Of a DNA stretch of 64,000 nt, positions 31,768 through 42,941 are shown piece by piece (position 1 is the stretch's first letter; the number at the start of each line of letters is the position of its first letter). The position numbers and the translations under genes are program-made. The stretch comes from Candida dubliniensis CD36 (taxonomy: Eukaryota; Ascomycota; Pichiomycetes; Serinales; Debaryomycetaceae), in assembly GCF_000026945.1 (NCBI RefSeq), contig NC_012860.1:496001-560000 (forward strand), in the 5' to 3' direction. The notes under the pieces were generated by a model. That model saw only the letters and a list, made by a program, of their open reading frames with translations, was not told the origin of the DNA and searched no databases.

Positions 31768-32974
31768 CTAATTCAAAGGAATACTAAGTTAGTATATAGG
31801 TTGGCTTTTTATAAAAAAAAAAAAAAAAGAAAAAGAAGGGGGAAGTTGAAAAAGAAAAGTTATTAGTTGGGTATTGTGTATGGTGTGTTTTTGTTCAAAA
31901 AAAAAAAAAAAGGGAACCAAAAAAAAAAAACAGCAAAATCAAGAATAATTTTTTTGTTTGTTGTTTCAAATGTAGAATCAAACTAATGTCAATGATGAAT
32001 AGTGGTGGGGACTCGATGTTAGTTGAGATAAAATAAGTATCTCTCTATTTAGTTAAGACTAGGTTGTTATTGAGATCTGGTAGTGTGAATTTGATTTATA
32101 ATAAAAATAGCAATCCAGATTTATGTAAGATATTGCAAACGTTTTATCTTGTAAAAGTTGTTCCTGAAATCGTATGAGAGAGATCAAACAAAAAAGAAAA
32201 CACACTTGAGATTTGTGTGAAAAATTGGGTGGGTAGATTCTTTTGAAAACAAAATACTAGGTTGATAGTAGATTCTTTTGTTGATTGATAAGTAACAAAG
32301 TTACAGGAAATCCTGCTTCGAGGGTATTTGTATATCTTTTGGCTAATTTCCAATTGGGTAATCAAATGCCTTAAAATTGAAGATAGCAAATGTAAAAATT
32401 GCTTTTTTTTTCGTTTCTTTTACAAACACACACGCACACACACACACACAGTTCCTTTTTTCTTTTTGCTAATTTTAGAATTCTTTCTTAGAGTCTAAAA
32501 AAGAACTCGAGGAGGAAGAAGACTTTTGATCTTGTTATATCGAGATTTCAAAGTATGAAATGATGTTGATATGATTGTAAAATTGATAGTGTAGTTTCTT
32601 TAAATTGAATAAACCAAAAAGATCTCTGAATCGAGGCTATGTTTACAAGTATGGTTATGATACACACTACCAAATACCCATGAATCTGGGTTTTGTTATT
32701 TTTTTCTTTTTTTTTGGGGGGGGAACTCTCTTCGATGGGGATCTTAATACAATCTCACAACATTTGATATACAATTAGATAAGATCTCGAATTATTGGGT
32801 TACTTTGAAATTTGGAGGATGGGAAATTGATTGTGAAATGATGATTATGATCCTAATGATATAGTCCTTTCTTATGCCAATCATTCCATTATTGGAAATA
32901 TATAAATTATAAACAAACTAATAACTTCTTCTTTTTCTTCCTGGACAGGATTAGATAAAAAATACGTTACATAC
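31768..32974 (-). other. Predicted 1.2-kb 5'-UTR intron of GSC1
   Basis: On the minus strand a perfect donor AAG|GTATGT starts at 32974. A perfect branch point TACTAAC lies at 31788-31794, and the acceptor GAATTAG ends at 31768, immediately before the GSC1 ATG. The branch-point adenine is about 21 nt from the acceptor; a closer AG (4 nt) would be too near to use. Length 1207 nt is long for a yeast intron. The only reading frames inside are short and low-complexity. Inference from signals, not shown by transcript data. Confidence 0.65.
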
Positions 32975-35736
32975 CTTTTTTTATGTTCTTTTCAAACCTC
33001 TTGTAATTGAATAAAGCGAATGAAATGTGATAATACTTAAAAAAAAAGATGATCAATGGTAGGGGGTGATAGGTTAATGAATATTGTAGATGTTGGGATA
33101 ACGATTAGATTGTAAGAATAGAAAAGAAAACGAAAACGAAAAGAAAAAGAAGTAATAAAAAAAGGTTTAAAAAAAAAAAAAAAAATCAAATTGAAAGAAG
33201 TTGAATCAAAAGGGAACTTTCGTGAAAGGGAAAACAAGGGAAATCAAGATTCCAAAATAAAATCAAATTATATATATGAAACGAAATAGTAACAGTAGAA
33301 GTAACACAAATTACTTTTATACAACAACAACACAAATAAATCTCAATCTAAAAAAAAAAAACTTATAGGAAGAGCAACTTGAAACTAAAATTCATCCACA
33401 GCAACAACTAACAGATGGTTCCATAAAATATTAACTACAACCAACAACTAAAATTATTAGGCACAGACGATATATATGTGAAAATTATATGTATGCTGAA
33501 TGCGTTTTTTTTTTTTTTTCTTTATTTTTGGTGCATGTATATTTGTATGTATGTATGTGCGTGCGTGCAAAAGTGCAAGAAAAAAAAAAGAAACGATAAT
33601 GTCTAAATTGGCTTAGAAATGATTTTGTAACCACAAATAAAATTCCTAATATGATCTTAACATGTAAAAACCAACTAAATATTACAGTTTGACCCTTAAC
33701 CTCCTTTCCTTTGCATTACACTCAGGACGACAACGACGCAATCATCCACCCATCCTCCCACGACGGTCACTACAAAAATATTATTTTTTTTTTCTTTTTC
33801 TTCTTCTTCTTTTCTCGCGACCGTGTAGTGAATTTTATTGCCGACTGGTATGCAAGAAACAAGCAAGTGGAGTTAAATTGAATACGTTCCTTTTTTTTTC
33901 TTCCTCATTAAAAAATGCCAGTAATCACCTCCTCCTTCTGCCCTGCTTGTTGAGAACATAATCTATTATATCGAGTTTGATATTTATTAGGCATTGATTG
34001 AATTTGTATTCAGGTCAAATTGTTTTGGGAAAGAATATAAAAAATAAACTGAATTTATTTCTTCTGCACCAAATCACGTCACGTCCCGCGTCCAACGAAT
34101 TTTCTTTTCGTGTGGTACCTTAAAATCTATTTTAGTTTTTTTCGTCGAATCGTGTAGTCGTGATAATAATAGTTAGTGAAAAATTGAGGCGGGTAGTAGG
34201 CGGTTTTCTCGGGTGTTATCAGTACACTCTTTATGCAGCAATAACTAAACAAAACCAATTTTTTTTCTCTTTTTATTTTTTTCATTCATTCTCCTACTGC
34301 ATTTTCTTGACACAGTTTCCCAATCAACATTCAATCACCAGAGAATGAGAACTTGAAAATACAAGTCACAACTACAAAGAAGAGAAGAATGGTGCTGGTG
34401 ATTCTGAGTAGAATGTAAAAAAAGAATAAGGAGGAAACAGGATCCGGTATCTGAGAAGTTACTCTAAGATGCGTTAGTTTTTTTTATTTATCAATTTATT
34501 CGGTGATCTTCACCTTGCAACCAAATACTTACTTAATGGACATGGTTAGTTAATAGAACGCGTACAAAATCAAAAAAAGAAAAACTCACTGGTATATTCC
34601 ATCAAATTGTATAGTTCATTGATTTAGTGTCGTCGTCGACGACCCCCTATTCATTCATTCCATTTCTTCTTCTTCTTCTTCTTCTCTCCCAGACTTGGCC
34701 CCTGGAGTATGTATTCGATGACAATTGATTAATTGTCTACAATTTTTCTTTTTTTTTTTTTTTTCAGCCCAAAATTGTAAATTTCTTGATAATTGGAAAA
34801 TTAAAAAAAGGAAAGGTTGTTCCAATTTCAGAATCTATTAATAGCAATCGAAGCAAATAATAGAAAATGAAAATGATTGTCAAAGTACACGTAAAATAAT
34901 AAAAACAGAATGTTGCTGGCTAATAAAGTTGGTAGTGGCCAAGTGGCAATGCCAGTGGCAGTGGCAGTGGCGGTGATGATGCATGAATGAATGTGTGTGT
35001 GTGTGTTCAGTTGGTATGACAATACAATTATTTGATTGGTCAGAACGTTTTTATTCAGTCGTGTGAAAAAACAAAATGTTTTTGTGTAAGTTGTTTTTAG
35101 GTTGCCTTGACAACGGGTTTTCTTTTTTTTTTTTTTTCCTGAAAATAGAAAATCCGGAATATATTGTGTCTCTTTATTTCCTTCAGTTGATAAATGTTTT
35201 GGCAAAATGGATCTGGTCTGTTTGGTGGGCAGCGGTGGCGGCGGCGGCGGCGGCGGTATACTTAGCAGGACAGAGGGGTGTTTTGAGAGGGTGGATTTCA
35301 ACTTCCAAATTATGTCTACTGCTTAGCCTTGTTGTTGTTGTTGTCGCTCGCTACAAGTGCCAATGTCAAAGTTGCTGTTCTTGTCAGTTTTATCAATTAC
35401 ATCTCTAGTTGAAGTAATAATTGTAAGTTTGATTCAACCATTCATTGTGTAGTTTGTCAATTACTTATCAAGATTTACCTCTGAGAGGACTCCCATCGGT
35501 TTTACTTGGTCTCTACTATATTTATTCTTAGTAAGATCTTGAATCTTTTTTTGCAAAGCTGTTGTGTTTTTTTTTTTTTTTTGGTTGCAATTTTGATGCG
35601 AAATTTTACTAAATTATGAATTTACAAAACTAACAATCATATTAAGAGGTTGATTTCCTCCGCCTCCCCCCCCAAAAAAAAGTGGTTGAGTTAAAATAAA
35701 TAATACGTATCAATAAACTATTAAATTTATTATAAC
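32975..35736. promoter_or_regulatory. GSC1 promoter and eIF2A 3' flank (2.8 kb)
   Basis: No gene is supported over 2.8 kb. Contents include TGTATG/GTGC repeats (33540-33568), a somewhat GC-richer patch at 33690-33960, ACGTCACGTC near 34075-34090, a GTCGTCGACGAC palindrome near 34630, a TTC array (34665-34685), a TGG/CAGTGG array (34950-34975), TG repeats (34991-35006) and a GGC array (35225-35247). Reading frames such as 34828-35301 and 35076-35408 do not look like proteins. No known snRNA, snoRNA, SRP RNA or RNase P RNA was recognised. Confidence 0.5.
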
Positions 35737-37762
35737 CTATTCATTCCAACCTAATGTTTGTAATTCAGATCTAATTTCATCTTCTTTAGAGATTTTTATA
35801 ACTTGAGTGTCTTCTAAAGTCTCACCAGCAGCTTGTTTCATTTTCAATTGTTCAATAGCTCTTAATTTCTTTAATAAAGATCTAATTTTTTTCTCTTCTA
35901 ATGATGCAACTCCTCCAATAACACCAGCAGTAGCAGCAGGTGTAGGAGTTGTGGCAGCCTCACCAGCAGCAGCAGCAGGAGCAGGAGAATTACTCTTTTC
36001 TTGTGCTTGTTTCTTGGCTTCTCTCTTTTTCCTATTTTTGGCAGCAGCTTTACTTTCTTTTTCAACTGGTGGAGGAGCACCAACAACAGTTCTAACTCGA
36101 GGAATATTACCTGCAGCTCTTGATAATCCTGGAGGTGGAGAAGGTGATGATCCATTACTTCTCAAATTATTTTGTAATTCCTTTTGATACAAAGATGAAG
36201 CAGCGACATTGGCACCACTACCACTACCATTACCTGCTCCTCCTGCTCCTCTTGCATGTGGAGGACGATAAGCACCAGCAGGTTTTTTGGCAGCAGCTGA
36301 TGCTAAAGCTTGACGTTTTTCTAAATATTCTTTAGTTGATTCATGAGCTTGTGGTGCCGGTTCTAAATTTCTAATTGGGGGGAAACAATCTAATGCTTGA
36401 GGTTTCCAACCAATAGAAAATAATTCAGGGAATTCTTTCAAATAAATTAATTTGCCACTAGCATGCCAAATTTTACAACCATTATCAACTCTTAATCGAG
36501 GGGATGTAGTAGCTGTCAATATAAATCTACCACAGGGGGACCATTCACAAACAGAAGTATTTGAAGCTTCAAAAGTGATCACTTTAGAAAATTTATTTTG
36601 ACGATCATAAACATCAACTGTACCTTGTAAATTACCAAATCCAGCAACAAGAACAAATTTAGCATGAGGTGAATATAAAATTGTATTTCTTGGAGCTGTA
36701 GGTAATGAATGAATAGCATTACCTCGAGAATCGAAAAATGTTGTTTCTGAAGGCATATAACCATAACTAACAGCAAATTCACGAGCAGTTGGTGACCAAG
36801 TAATATCATGAATAGGACCTTCTCTTTTCAAATCAATTCTTGAATCATAAGATCCAGCAATTCCTAATAAATAAAGATTGGTTTCCCCATAATATGATTT
36901 ATTAGTAGTATCATGATCAGTAGAAGCTAATGCTAATAATGCAGTACCTAAAGAATTCCATTTCAATTGACATTTTTCAGCTTTGAAAAAATTTTTAAAA
37001 CAAATTGGTTGATTAAAATTAGGAATATTATATATTGATACATTGGCTGGTTTACCACTTTTTTCTGGAATAAAAATAGCAACACTAGGGTTTCTTCCTG
37101 GTGATATTTGGAAAGCTTGTAATGTAGCCTTTGGATCATTAACTTTATATTTAAAACTTGGTTGATTTATATTGACAATTGAATCAGAAGTTGGATCAAG
37201 TTCAAAAAAATGAATTTCTTTTTGATTTATACTTCTAGCGAAAAGATTTTCTTCAGAAGTAAATTGAGGTTTCCAAGCATTTTGATGTTTAGCACTCCAT
37301 TCAGCAATAATAGTTTTAGTTTTAATATTAAAAATCTTTAAATTATTATTCCAAGTACCATTTTCTTTATTTAATTGAATTGGTTTACACCAAAGACATA
37401 AATATGTACCTTCTGGGGAAAAATAAATATCAAACACTTCGGGAATTTCAATACGATGATATACTTTTGCTTCACCAGTAGTATCTAATATAACTACTTC
37501 TTGAGGTTGGGTATAAGCAAAGAAATCACCATTTTTGGAATATAAGGCCGCACGACATTCACCGTTTGCCTTTGGTGATGGAGTTATATCTTTGAAATCT
37601 TGGATTAACTCTACAGATTTCGGAAGACGACCTAGAAATTGATATCTTTGTTAGTACTCGAGCGTCCCCTCAAAATAAAACGAAACCCAAACCTAAACCT
37701 AAACCTAAATCGGTGTGGTTAAGCATTGATAACATACAAAATATTTCAGTTGTTTTGGACAT
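35737..37762 (-). CDS. Translation initiation factor eIF2A, one intron
   Basis: Two exons give 639 residues. Exon 1 is 25 nt (37738-37762: MSKTTEIF plus one base) and exon 2 is 35737-37631, joining in frame as CRLPKSVELIQDFKDI. The N-terminal ~420 residues form the WD-type beta-propeller of eIF2A (GTYLCLWCKP, ARSINQKEIHFFEL, WNSLGTALLALASTDHD, IHDITWSPTAREFAVSYG, CEWSPCGRFILTATTSPRLRVDNG). The C-terminus has an Ala/Gly/Pro-rich linker and basic and coiled helices (ATPase-independent binding region, KKRKREAKK-like stretch, LRAIEQLKMKQAAGE). eIF2A binds initiator tRNA and 40S subunits and acts in alternative initiation and translational repression; yeast homologue YGR054W. The uninterrupted frame alone lacks an ATG at the right place (it begins at a GTG), which the intron explains. 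Confidence 0.9.
37632..37737 (-). other. eIF2A intron (106 nt)
   Basis: Donor GTATGT, branch point TACTAAC (about 37649-37655) and acceptor TTTCTAG. It contains three tandem AGGTTT units (37689-37710) between donor and branch point. Confidence 0.9.
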
Positions 37763-38443
37763 CTTAAAAAAAAAAAAAAAAAGACTGAATCAAAATATCT
37801 TCAAAAAATGAATCTTGTTTAAAATATTCCAACAAAAAATGAAAAAATAAAGGCAATTACTCTTTAAAATAATAAATGATCTATTGATGAAGGAGTAAAA
37901 TACTTTTTTTTATTTTTTTTATTTCACAATCTATATTTCAACAATTGGGAATGATATATATAGGTTGGTTAGTTGTGTTGTGTTGGGATTATTTATGAAG
38001 AATTTAAAGAAAAAATTGGAAGAAAGAAAAAAAAAAAAAGATCAAACATTGAAAGAAAAATTTCGTCCGAAAGGTTGAAGTGCGTAAATTTTTGTTTTTG
38101 TTTATTTAATGAGCTGTGTCAATATTGCAGTGTGTGTTGGTGTATTCTGTTTTCTTTTCTTTTCTTTTCATCTCTTCTTTCTCTTTACTTTGGCTTTCCT
38201 CTATCTCTATCTCTATCTCCACTCCACCACACACACTATACATGTTAAGTTTGTTCAACCCCAGGGTTACATTTATCAATTTAGAGTTTTAATAATAATC
38301 TAATTTACAAAATATATTACAGAATCGTAATGATTATACTTTACAGAAGACTTCTCTCTTTATTGAATTTGCTCTTATGGGCAAAAATATTCACCTATCA
38401 TTTATTTGTATAATGATTACTGATTATTATATACCACAAGTAA
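37763..38443. other. Intergenic: eIF2A promoter and OTU1 3' flank
   Basis: 681 bp, AT-rich, with poly-A/T runs, a TTTTC array (about 38150-38168) and CTCTAT repeats (38200-38220). No gene is seen. Confidence 0.5.
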
Positions 38444-39451
38444 CTAGCTTTTCTTAACTTTAACCTCACCAAAATTTAGATGTCCGGTTTCTTCTGCATG
38501 TTTAGAAGCTCCCATTTCTCCAACCAACACCAGATAACAATCTAGACATCTAACTCTAAATGTAGTTGTATTTGTTGCATAATCTTTACTTTGCAACAAT
38601 TTACATAGTTTTTGACTAGCAGCTAAAATATCTTCTTCTTCATGAATATCTTCAGTTGACCATTGAGCAATATCGGTATCTTTATTATCCATACTCAATT
38701 CATCATTAATAGCCAATACATCATAATGAATCCCACTATAAATCAAAATAATAAATTTATTGGGATGATCTTTTTCATTTTCAAATCGAATGAAATTCCC
38801 CAGTTCAATATCTATACATACAATTCTAACATTAAACCAATCAGCCAATATCCCCAATTCTATAGCACCACCCCAACTATCTTTCTTTTGAATCCATTGA
38901 CAATATTCTTCTCTAGGTCTCCCTAAAATCAATTCCGAATATAATTCGGGATCCTTTTCAATATAATTAACTACTACTTTCCTTAATTCTTCCGGTGGGG
39001 AAATATTATTATATGAATCATACCCGGAAATAGCATAAGAAATGGAATTAAATAAACAAGAATTATCATCAGGAATATTTCGAAGAATTAAATATTTATT
39101 AAGTGATTCAATAAATGTTGAAGGAATATCATCTCGTAGATTAGGTTTCTTTTCTGATGGTTGTGGAGATAATGGTGGATCGGAATCGGTTTTTCTTTTG
39201 AATGAAGTGAATTCAATTAACAATTGATCACCATCTTTAATATCTTTATCTTTCAAAGTTGTATCTAATCCATAGGACAAATCAATTGGTTTGGGTGGGA
39301 ATCCTAATTTAATTGTTGATACATTTTCAGAAATATCTTGATGTAGTTTTGTATCTTGTTGGATATCTATAAGGAAATCTTTGAACAATTTTTTGGGATC
39401 ATCCAAAGTTATGGTTGATACTCCATTAGTTGACTTTAGTTTTAATCTCAT
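38444..39451 (-). CDS. OTU1: Cdc48-associated deubiquitinase Otu1
   Basis: The 335-residue protein has the complete Otu1/YOD1 layout. There is an N-terminal UBX-like domain (about 1-85), an OTU cysteine protease domain (about 118-250) and a C-terminal C2H2 finger (C302, C305, H318, H324). The catalytic residues are visible: Asp129 and Cys132 in DDNSCLFNS, and His242 in YSGIHYDVL. Otu1 binds Cdc48/p97 and trims ubiquitin chains on substrates, including in ER-associated degradation and processing of membrane-bound transcription factors. Length is close to yeast Otu1 (301). The identification is firm. Confidence 0.93.
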   Translation of the reverse strand: MRLKLKSTNGVSTITLDDPKKLFKDFLIDIQQDTKLHQDISENVSTIKLGFPPKPIDLSYGLDTTLKDKDIKDGDQLLIEFTSFKRKTDSDPPLSPQPSEKKPNLRDDIPSTFIESLNKYLILRNIPDDNSCLFNSISYAISGYDSYNNISPPEELRKVVVNYIEKDPELYSELILGRPREEYCQWIQKKDSWGGAIELGILADWFNVRIVCIDIELGNFIRFENEKDHPNKFIILIYSGIHYDVLAINDELSMDNKDTDIAQWSTEDIHEEEDILAASQKLCKLLQSKDYATNTTTFRVRCLDCYLVLVGEMGASKHAEETGHLNFGEVKVKKS

Positions 39452-40344
39452 ACTTTTTTTTTTTTGGGAAAGGGTTCCTTCTTTAAAGGCTTGTAGTTAG
39501 AAGGAAGTGGGAGTGTGAATTGTTTGGGTTGTGAGTAAAAGTTGAGTGGATTAAAATTTCAAAATTACCTCTCTCTCTCCCCCTCCCCTCCCCCCAAAAA
39601 AATAACAACTAACAACAACAACCAGTAAAGAATATGAGTGAGTGAATTCGTACCAGAAAAAATAGTAAGAATAAAGGAAGCACGACCAACTCATTTTTCC
39701 CACCAACTACTACTAAGAAGAGAGAATAGTAGCAGCAACAATTGCAACAACAATAACAACAGCAACTCTGTAGTAAAGCATGGCTTATTTCTCATCCCAC
39801 AAATAATTTCCAAGCCGTGTCCACCGCCGCCATTACAAGTTTTCCTTAACAACCTACATAAGCATTCCCAAAAGCATTTTAAAAGTTCTAGATCCTAACA
39901 GGTTACAAATCAGCCTCTCTACTTTGTTCGCTATGACGGAATAGACCGACATGTAGACTCATGTACTTGCATTTTTTCACAACTTAACAACAATAGAGTC
40001 AATTATAGAGTAATTTCTTTTTGATTTAGTAATTGTCTAATTTAGAAAATCTCCCAACATTGGAAGTCTTAATTGATTTGAATTGAATTGCAAATAATCA
40101 AACTATAAAATACCATGTCAATCTATACAAACCCCACCCCAGTATTTATCAATTTAAATATATATGTTTATTAGTGTTTCATGTTATAAAGAATTAAACT
40201 TAAATCTATCAAATAAAATGGTGCCAATCAGTTGTATCCTCTTTCCATCGAAAAAAGTTAACTTATAAAACCACGCCCTCTATCATAAATAATCTTAGTG
40301 ATTCATCAAATAATTAAATATTATAAAACTTGACCTTGTTTAAT
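39452..40344. other. Intergenic: OTU1 promoter and BUD20 3' flank
   Basis: 893 bp. Contains a T/C tract with C-run (39565-39597) and CAACAA repeats (39610-39625, 39735-39765). The frame at 39638-39898 is short and lacks family similarity that I can see. No RNA gene is recognised. Confidence 0.5.
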
Positions 40345-40878
40345 TTAATCAGTCATCATAACTTCTTCTTGATCATTAGAAACAGTTCCTTGATTTGCAT
40401 TTTGTGACTCTTGTACTTGTTGTTGTTGTTGTTGTTGTTGTTGAAATTCTTCAGAAGGTATACCAGTTATTATAGCATCTAAATTATCTTTCTTTTGATT
40501 TATTAAATTATCATATTCTTGTTTATTTTCTTGTTTATGATTTTCCAATTGTTTATATTTTTCAACACTATTAATGAATTTTTCCATATTTATTCCTGCA
40601 GCTGCTTCTGCTTCCAATGGAGTATAAGGTCTTTCTTTTAATAATTTAACTCTTCGTTTATGTATTTTTGATTTAGTATGACGATCTAAACTTATTTGAT
40701 TTTCAAAATATTTGGCACATTGTATACAATAATATTGACCTAATCCTGGTTTTAATTCATCTAATGGTTGATTCTTTAATTTATTTATTGAATCAGGATT
40801 AGATAAATCATTATATATAAGATCAAGATCTCTAGTTCTTCTTTTGGTTTTATATCTTTTAACACTATATCTTCCCAT
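40345..40878 (-). CDS. BUD20: Pre-60S shuttling zinc-finger protein Bud20
   Basis: The 177-residue protein begins with the basic, conserved MGRYSVKRYKTKRRTRDLD block, then has one C2H2 finger (C51, C54, H67, H73: YYCIQCAKYF...DRHTKSKIH) and RRVKLLKERPYTPLEAEAAAG, the signature of Bud20/ZNF593. In yeast it shuttles with the pre-60S particle, helps nuclear export and is released by Drg1. The C-terminal extension contains a 10-residue poly-Gln run and a Glu/Asp-rich end. It is divergent from RPL10 with a shared 754-bp region, consistent with co-regulated ribosome-biogenesis genes. Confidence 0.92.
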   Translation of the reverse strand: MGRYSVKRYKTKRRTRDLDLIYNDLSNPDSINKLKNQPLDELKPGLGQYYCIQCAKYFENQISLDRHTKSKIHKRRVKLLKERPYTPLEAEAAAGINMEKFINSVEKYKQLENHKQENKQEYDNLINQKKDNLDAIITGIPSEEFQQQQQQQQQVQESQNANQGTVSNDQEEVMMTD

Positions 40879-41052
40879 TATTAGTATTGCTAGTATCTCC
40901 TAGTATATATCAAATCAAATCAAATCAGTTGGTATTTGTGGGTTTTAACAAAATGTGAGAGATGAGCTTCTACCCCTAATAATAACAATAATAATAATGC
41001 CAGAGACAAATCGCGACATTATTCACTATATTTTTATTTCTAAAAGTCGTAC

Positions 41053-41072
41053 ATTAGGGCTACAACCCTAAT
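41053..41072. promoter_or_regulatory. TTAGGG palindrome, probable Tbf1 site of RPL10
   Basis: ATTAGGGCTACAACCCTAAT has two inverted TTAGGG-type half-sites and differs from the RPL26 site at only two central positions. It lies 580 bp before the RPL10 ATG but only about 180 bp before the predicted first-exon donor, a normal promoter distance if the 5'-UTR intron is real. It could also serve BUD20. Confidence 0.78.
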
Positions 41073-41253
41073 ATGGTGGAAAAATATTTGTTTGGTATAC
41101 ATACACGACCATATTACTAAGCATTCTCTTTTATTGTCTGGTGCTGCGTTTTTGCTCACACATTGACAAACCGAAAAAAAAAAACTCAAGATTTCAAAAG
41201 AATTTGCCAAAATTCTCTCTTTCCTGACCCTATACTTAACCAAAGTAAAGAAG

Positions 41254-41627
41254 GTATGTTTCAATAGACTACCATATAGTATAGTATTGTTGATATTTAT
41301 TGAAGAAAAAGAAGAGAAGAGATTAATGAATCAAGGTTATTGGATTAAGATTCCTTAAAAAAAAGAAGTTTGGGCAGAATATGAAAGCAAAATTGTTCAG
41401 CATGGGGGGGGGGATGAAAAAGAAAAAATTTTAATTTTATTGATTTGTAAGCAAATGCCAAACATTGCCACCATATTTATTGCAGATACATATATATATA
41501 TAAAGGGATAACTTTTTCTTGAGAGTTTGGTTTTTATAATCAATTTGAATTCTTCATTATATAAAGCAAGACTATATCCAAAAAAAAAAAAAGTTTCCTC
41601 ATTACTAACAGTATATTCTTATTTTAG
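41254..41627 (+). other. Predicted 5'-UTR intron of RPL10 (374 nt)
   Basis: Donor AAG|GTATGT at 41254, branch point TACTAAC at 41603-41609 and acceptor TATTTTAG ending at 41627, five bases before the RPL10 ATG. The branch-to-acceptor distance is about 19 nt. Many ribosomal protein genes of yeasts are spliced, and 5'-UTR introns are known in Candida. Inference from signals. Confidence 0.72.
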
Positions 41628-41632
41628 ACAAA

Positions 41633-42295
41633 ATGGCTAGAAGACCAGCTAGATGTTACAGATACTGTAAAAACAAACCATACCCAAAATCTAGATACAA
41701 TAGAGCTGTCCCAGATGCTAAGATCAGAATCTATGATTTAGGTAGAAAGAAGGCCACTGTTGATGAATTCCCATTATGTATCCATTTGGTTTCTAATGAA
41801 TTGGAACAATTATCATCTGAAGCTTTGGAAGCTGCTCGTATCTGTGCTAACAAATACATCACCAAAATTTCTGGTAGAGATTCTTTCCATTTGAGAGTTA
41901 GAGTCCATCCATTCCATGTTTTACGTATCAACAAAATGTTGTCATGTGCCGGTGCCGATAGATTGCAACAAGGTATGAGAGGTGCTTGGGGTAAACCACA
42001 TGGTTTAGCTGCTAGAGTTTCTATTGGTCAAATCATCATGTCTGCTAGAACTAAAGATTCTAATAAAGATGTTGTTATTGAAGGTTTAAGAAGAGCTAGA
42101 TACAAGTTCCCAGGTCAACAAAAAATCATTATTTCTAAGAAATGGGGGTTCACTCCATTGAACAGAGATGAATATATTGCTAAGAAAACTAACGGTGAAG
42201 TTATCGATGATGGTGCTTACGTTAAATTCTTGTCAAGAAAAGGTAACTTGGAAGCTAACTTGCAACAATTCCCAAACTACCAATACTCTGCTTAA
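41633..42295 (+). CDS. RPL10: 60S ribosomal protein uL16 (Rpl10)
   Basis: The 220-residue protein is uL16: [40 protein letters not shown] at the N-terminus (residues 1-40, described by motif), [28 protein letters not shown] (about 82-109), the P-site loop [16 protein letters not shown], and [15 protein letters not shown]. It sits at the corridor between the peptidyl-transferase centre and the elongation-factor site, and is added late to 60S subunits with the help of Sqt1, Nmd3 and Lsg1. Codon use is strongly biased (AGA, GGT, TTG), unlike most neighbours, as expected for a highly expressed gene. Length 220 versus 221 in yeast. Confidence 0.98.
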   Translation: MARRPARCYRYCKNKPYPKSRYNRAVPDAKIRIYDLGRKKATVDEFPLCIHLVSNELEQLSSEALEAARICANKYITKISGRDSFHLRVRVHPFHVLRINKMLSCAGADRLQQGMRGAWGKPHGLAARVSIGQIIMSARTKDSNKDVVIEGLRRARYKFPGQQKIIISKKWGFTPLNRDEYIAKKTNGEVIDDGAYVKFLSRKGNLEANLQQFPNYQYSA

Positions 42296-42941
42296 TTTAA
42301 TTAGAGGATGTATTTTTTTTAATATAAATAACTTTTCTGTTTAATTATTAGAGGTAGTAGTAATAATAATAATATTATCCGTTGATCAGTTAGATAATAT
42401 TATTTGTAGTAGTAGTTGATTCGTTTTAACTTACACCCATTGTAAGATATCATTTCATTTCCTAACTGAGTAGTTTTTTTTTTTTTTTTTTTTCAACAGT
42501 GGAACCAGTTTCCAGTTTTGATTTTTGATTTATCACATGCTTGTTGAATTAAAAGTGTTAAGTTAAGTATAACAAACTCCGATAGGTACAACTAGGGCCT
42601 TATTACTCAAAATGATCAACATCAAAAAGTATAGCAATATATAAGAAAGAAGAAATTCTTGAAATAATTCATGTCTTATTATTGTATATTCTGTTGAGTA
42701 TTCTTTTTTTCCGTTCCTTCTTCTTCTTCTTCTTCTTCTTCTCCCACAAAATATATTTCACAAGTTTTTATATTGTTTTGGAATAAAGAAAGGCGAATTA
42801 GACGACAACAACAACAACAACAACAACAACGATCTATCTTTTCTTATTCAATAATAATTTATTTTATTTATTTTATTTTAAATCTATACCCATTATCACA
42901 AACATTGATAAACACCCTTTTTAAGAACCCCTTCATTCTAA
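42296..42941. other. Intergenic between RPL10 and the small membrane protein
   Basis: 646 bp. Contains TAATAATAAT, a T16 run (42476-42494), a TTC array (42719-42741) and a CAA array (42807-42830). No gene or RNA is recognised. Confidence 0.5.

Larger units (their letters stand above)
40879..41632. promoter_or_regulatory. BUD20/RPL10 divergent promoter and RPL10 leader
   Basis: The 754-bp region holds the Tbf1-type palindrome (41053-41072), the predicted RPL10 5'-UTR intron (41254-41627) and a TATATATATAAAGGG motif at about 41490-41505 inside that intron. If the TATA motif were the promoter, transcription would begin within the intron and the splice prediction would fall. The short frame at 41040-41264 is not supported. 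Confidence 0.6.

Noticed and set aside
34828..35408. Overlapping frames on both strands (34828-35301 minus, 35076-35408 plus)
   Set aside because: They consist of Pro, Ala, Val, Lys and Phe runs from simple repeats and show no domain or motif.
37689..37710. Interstitial telomere
   Set aside because: The AGGTTT unit is not the long 23-bp telomere repeat of Candida, and it lies within a short intron.
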